A DNA stretch of 64,000 bases from VRUE01 sp963703175. Lineage in GTDB: Bacteria > Actinomycetota > Thermoleophilia > Solirubrobacterales > 70-9. Below the pieces are notes generated by a model. That model saw only the letters and a list, made by a program, of their open reading frames with translations, did not search any database and was not told the origin of the DNA. Every line of letters starts with the position of its first letter. Positions within the stretch are counted from its first letter, which is position 1. The DNA is taken from contig OY969794.1 of assembly GCA_963703175.1 (NCBI GenBank), positions 2,666,001-2,730,000 of the forward strand. The letters are read 5' to 3'. Positions 61,052 to 64,000 of this stretch are shown here, one piece after another. A program made the position numbers and the translations under genes.

Positions 61052-61209
61052 CGGGTTTGGGTAGCGGGAGCGCCCGCTGCCCAAACCCGGCCGAATCGCG
61101 CCTGACGCAACCGAATCTCTCAGTAGCGCTTTGGCTCTGGCATTGGCGAGCGGCTGCGAAGTGGGCTGGTTGCCATACAGAAGGTCGAGGGTTCGAATCC
61201 TTCAGCCGC
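61052..61209 (+). repeat. att-like repeat G: F-type arm plus tRNA-Gly(GCC) 3' half
   Basis: The core is 61170-61209, with one base lost and one changed (TTGCCATACAG, AATCCTTCAG). The arm hairpin is GTTTGGGTAGCGGG...CCCGCTGCCCAAAC, followed by CCGGCCGAATCGCGCC as in F. It is the last copy in the window; core-like genes begin after it. Confidence 0.75.
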
Positions 61210-61460
61210 TTCGCATCGATTCCCCTGCACTTCGGCAGGTTGACCCTCCGGGGCGATTAGCGGCGATTTCGGCCAATTCCGCCTCGCTTTGCGCACAGGG
61301 TCAGTGTGACTTGCTTGCGTCAGAAATCTCTCCACTACCCGAACGGAGACGTCACTCACTTGCTTCGCGTTGTACTTCCTCGCCGCCTCGTGAAGGGGGG
61401 CCCAAGCTCTTCATGCTTCTTCATGCCGGACGAAATCGTGCCGAAAACCGTAACGGGTCA

Positions 61461-62102
61461 TCACCGCTCGGCCCATGCGACCAGCGCCTCGCAGGCCTTG
61501 AGCGCTTCGAGGTGTGGAGTTTCGTCTTCGGTGACGCCGGCGAGGATCTCGACCTCCGCACCCTCGAAGAGGTTGCCAATCAGCGTGGCAAGGGCGCGCG
61601 GGCGCATCGGCAGCTCGGCGCCGCGCTCGGCCTGGAGGCGCTCGAGGCGTGCCTCGATCAATTCGCGCCAGCCGCGTTGGATGGCGCGCCAACGCTCGGC
61701 GAGCTCGGGGTCGGCAAGTCCGGCAGCCCACAGCTCCCAGAGGATCCGCACGTAGCCGGAGTCGACGTCCTCGCGCAGGTAATCGCAGGCGCTGCGCCAC
61801 TGCTCGGCGAACGACCGGCCGTCGCTGAACATCGCCTGCTGGCGGTGCAGAAGACGCTCGCTGAGGTCTTCGAGAACGGCGAGCAGCAAGCTGCGCTTGG
61901 AGCCGAAGTGGTAGTGGACCAGTGAGAGTCGAGCCCCCGCGCGCTCGGCGACGGCACGGGTCGAGGTCGCGGCATAGCCCTCCTCGCGCAGCAGGTCGCT
62001 GGCGGCGGCGAGTAGCAGCGCGCGCGTCGATTGGCCTTGCGCGACTCGGAGGTCCCCGCTCGGCGCTGGTGTCGCACGCACGTCGGGGTCAGCGGTTGAC
62101 AT
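61461..62102 (-). CDS. TetR-family transcriptional repressor, 213 aa
   Basis: ATG 62102 starts MSTADPDVRATPAPSGD. Residues about 25-70 contain the TetR helix-turn-helix (LLREEGYAATSTRAVAERAG, then SLVHYHFGSKRSLL). The ligand-binding C-terminal half is typical in length. It is divergent from the hydrolase-glycosyltransferase gene, with a 92-base gap that holds a good palindromic operator, so it probably represses itself and that gene. Confidence 0.9.
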   Translation of the reverse strand: MSTADPDVRATPAPSGDLRVAQGQSTRALLLAAASDLLREEGYAATSTRAVAERAGARLSLVHYHFGSKRSLLLAVLEDLSERLLHRQQAMFSDGRSFAEQWRSACDYLREDVDSGYVRILWELWAAGLADPELAERWRAIQRGWRELIEARLERLQAERGAELPMRPRALATLIGNLFEGAEVEILAGVTEDETPHLEALKACEALVAWAER

Positions 62103-62129
62103 CGGGTCGCAGTATACGATAGAAGTTAG

Positions 62130-62145
62130 TTGGTCGTCCGACCAA
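62130..62145. promoter_or_regulatory. TetR-type operator palindrome
   Basis: The arms TTGGTCG and CGACCAA are separated by TC. The palindrome lies midway between two divergent starts (62102 and 62195), next to a -10-like TATACGAT at 62113. This is the standard place for TetR-family autoregulation. Confidence 0.75.
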
Positions 62146-62194
62146 TCACCTGAGACAAGTGCACCTTCGACAGATCGCCAAGCCAAGAGAGCAA

Positions 62195-64000
62195 ATGACC
62201 ATCGCCGAGCAGGTCACAAACAAGCAGGCAGATACGGACGAGCAGACCCGAGCCCGGTATCCGGACGATCAGGGTTACATCGAGCGCGACGGCGTGCGCG
62301 TCTTTTACGAGGTCTACGGCAGCGGCGAGCCGACGATCCTGCTCTGTCCGACCTGGACGCTTGTGCACTCGCGGGTCTGGAAGATGCAGATCCCCTACCT
62401 CGCCCGCCACCACCGCGTGGTCGTCTTCGACCCGCGCGGCAACGGCAAGAGCGACCGCCCGCCAAACGTCGAGGCGTATGCCGAGTCGGAGTTCGCCCGC
62501 GACGCGCTCGACGTCCTCGACGCGACCGGCACCGAGCAGGCGGTCGTCGTCGGCCTCTCCCGCGGCACCCAGCGCGCCCTCCTGTTCGCCGCCGAGCACC
62601 CCGAGCGGGTTCTCGGGCTGGTGCTGGTTGGCCCCTGGTTCCCCGCCAGTCGCTCGCTAGGCGGTGTGCGCTACCGGTTCATGTTCCATCCATGGGTGCG
62701 GTCGATGTTCACGCGCAGGCCGATCACGACGCGGAGCTGGGCGAAGGTCAACGCGGTGCACTTTCGTCGCGACTTCCGCGACTTCGTCGAGTGGTTCGCG
62801 AGCATGGCGAGCAGCGAGGCCCACTCGACCAAGGGATTCGACGACGTCGTCGAATGGGGGCTCGAGACCGATCCGGACACGCTGGCCCTGACCGTGCTCG
62901 CCGACGCCGCCGCGCCGGTCACCCGCCGCGACCAGTTGGCGCTCGCCCGCCGCGTGCAGTGCCCCGTGCTCGTGATCAGCGGGAAAAAGGACAAGGTGAC
63001 GAGCCACGCCGACGCCAGGGCCCTGGCGAAGGCTACGGGCGGAAAGCTGGTGGCGATCGAGGGAGGCGATCACCTCCCGGAGGGGCGGCAACCGGTCACG
63101 GTGAACCTCGCGATCCGCGAGTTCGTCGATCCCTCCTTCCGCCGTAAGCCCACGGTCAAGCGGTCAAGCGGCCGGCGGCGCGCGCTATACGTCAGCTCTC
63201 CGATCGGTCTCGGCCATGCCCGCCGCGACGTCGCGATCGCCCGCGAGCTGCGGGCGCTGCACCCCGACCTCGAGATCGACTGGCTCGCCCAGAACCCGGT
63301 GACGCGCGTGTTGGAAGCGGAGGGCGAGCGCATCCATCCTGCCAGCAGGCATTTGGCCAACGAGTCGGCCCACATCGAAGCGGAGTCCGCCGAGCACAGC
63401 CTGCAGTGCTTCCAGGCAATCCGGCGCATGGACGAGATCCTGGCCGCGAACTACATGGTCTTCGACGACATCGTCAGCGAGACGCCGTATGACCTTTGGA
63501 TCGGCGACGAGGCCTGGGAGCTCGACTACCACCTGCACGAGAACCCAGCCCGAAAGCGCGCACCCTTCGCCTGGCTGACGGACTTCGTCGGCTGGCTGCC
63601 GATGCCCGAGAACGGCGAGCGGGAGGCATCCGTGGCGGCGGACTACAACGCCGAGATGATCGAGCACGTACGCGAGCACCCGGAGATCCGCGACCGGGCG
63701 ATCTTCGTCGGCAACCCCGACGACATCATCGGCGAGCGCCTCGGCCCGGGCCTCCCCGGGATCCGCGAGTGGACCGAGCGCAACTTCGACTTCGCCGGCC
63801 ACGTCACCGGCTTCGACCAGGCCGAGCTGGGGGACCGCGAGCGCCTGCGCGCCGAGCTCGGCTACCGCCCGCACGAGCGCGTCTGCTTGGTCACGGTGGG
63901 TGGCTCGGGAGTGGGGGCGAGCCTGCTGCGCCGGGTCATGGAGGCTTTTCCCGCCGCAGCGCAACTCGTCCCCGGGCTGCGGATGATCGTCGTCGCGGGA
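62195..64000 (+). CDS. alpha/beta hydrolase fused to a glycosyltransferase (3' end outside window)
   Basis: ATG 62195 opens a frame that runs off the right edge (602 residues seen). Residues about 22-310 form an alpha/beta hydrolase: RVFYEVYGSGEP, nucleophile elbow GLSRGT (Ser), VISGKKDK (likely acid) and EGGDHLPEG (His). From about residue 330 a second domain starts with ALYVSSPIGLGHARRDVAIA, the glycine-rich N-terminal motif of MurG/UGT-type (GT-B) glycosyltransferases. It continues with WLTDFVGW and VTVGGSGVGASLLRRVMEAF. Acyl or ester cleavage and sugar transfer in one chain is unusual. It is controlled, probably, by the divergent TetR gene. Confidence 0.85.
   Translation, partial: MTIAEQVTNKQADTDEQTRARYPDDQGYIERDGVRVFYEVYGSGEPTILLCPTWTLVHSRVWKMQIPYLARHHRVVVFDPRGNGKSDRPPNVEAYAESEFARDALDVLDATGTEQAVVVGLSRGTQRALLFAAEHPERVLGLVLVGPWFPASRSLGGVRYRFMFHPWVRSMFTRRPITTRSWAKVNAVHFRRDFRDFVEWFASMASSEAHSTKGFDDVVEWGLETDPDTLALTVLADAAAPVTRRDQLALARRVQCPVLVISGKKDKVTSHADARALAKATGGKLVAIEGGDHLPEGRQPVTVNLAIREFVDPSFRRKPTVKRSSGRRRALYVSSPIGLGHARRDVAIARELRALHPDLEIDWLAQNPVTRVLEAEGERIHPASRHLANESAHIEAESAEHSLQCFQAIRRMDEILAANYMVFDDIVSETPYDLWIGDEAWELDYHLHENPARKRAPFAWLTDFVGWLPMPENGEREASVAADYNAEMIEHVREHPEIRDRAIFVGNPDDIIGERLGPGLPGIREWTERNFDFAGHVTGFDQAELGDRERLRAELGYRPHERVCLVTVGGSGVGASLLRRVMEAFPAAAQLVPGLRMIVVAG

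Noticed and set aside
5131..61209. Complete tRNA genes at the seven tRNA-like sites
   Set aside because: In every case the 5' half (acceptor 5' strand and D arm) is missing, so these are 3'-half fragments and not functional tRNAs.
4961..61209. CRISPR array, because of the repeated units with hairpins
   Set aside because: Spacing is from 0.8 to 22 kb, the repeats are long and tRNA-derived, and no cas gene is present.

Overview
The window is high-GC DNA with many GTG starts and 4-base GTGA/ATGA gene overlaps. It looks like an actinobacterial chromosome. The secreted beta-propeller proteins, the CHASE2-kinase/FHA pair and the MauE-thioredoxin fusion would suit a Thermoleophilia/Solirubrobacterales-type soil actinobacterium, but that placement is inference. 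Almost everything between about 3.8 kb and 61.2 kb is accessory DNA.

The main organising feature is a 41-base piece of a tRNA-Gly(GCC) gene, from the anticodon loop to the acceptor end. It occurs seven times in the same orientation (5131, 27037, 41256, 48364, 59590, 60383, 61170). In five copies it is preceded by a conserved ~170-base arm, and in two by a different arm. No copy has its 5' half. I read these as junctions (att cores) of integrative elements stacked at one tRNA gene. A second pair of near-identical repeats, the 3' half of a tRNA-Met(CAT) at 27388 and 34358, brackets a smaller island.

Layout. 1-3.8 kb: a zinc-hook AAA ATPase (minus strand, runs off the left edge), a sigma-like HTH protein and a small membrane protein. 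3.8-4.9 kb: an IS481-family element with a perfect 6-bp target duplication. 5.0-27.0 kb (first tRNA-Gly interval): a tyrosine integrase with a C-terminal winged-helix domain and a small membrane partner; a four-gene operon ending in a DyP-type peroxidase with three unrecognised partners; an IS1595 element; a XerD-like recombinase; a VapBC-type pair; four exported proteins including two beta-propellers; a CHASE2 Ser/Thr kinase; an IS481 copy; and an FHA-HTH regulator. 27.0-41.3 kb: a Hachiman-like HamA/HamB pair and a secreted glycoside hydrolase with a lectin-like propeller inside the tRNA-Met island; a DUF4185-type repeat protein; integrase fragments in permuted order; and an operon of a MauE-double-thioredoxin fusion, a helical protein and a cysteine-rich Tat-exported PLA2-like protein. 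41.3-48.4 kb: an RHS polymorphic toxin with an adjacent DUF4279-type immunity gene. 48.4-59.6 kb: a decayed IS481 copy, an AbiEi/AbiEii pair behind a palindromic operator, and a type I restriction-modification operon with a metallopeptidase. 59.6-61.2 kb: two ~0.8 kb units with one or two small genes each. 61.4-64 kb: a TetR regulator, its probable operator, and an alpha/beta-hydrolase-glycosyltransferase fusion that runs off the right edge.

The region therefore works as a defence and exported-protein archipelago (Hachiman, AbiE, type I RM, VapBC, RHS toxin/immunity) built by repeated tRNA-targeted integration. The least explained pieces are the DyP operon, the single-gene units bounded by tRNA-Gly halves, and the MauE-thioredoxin/PLA2 operon.
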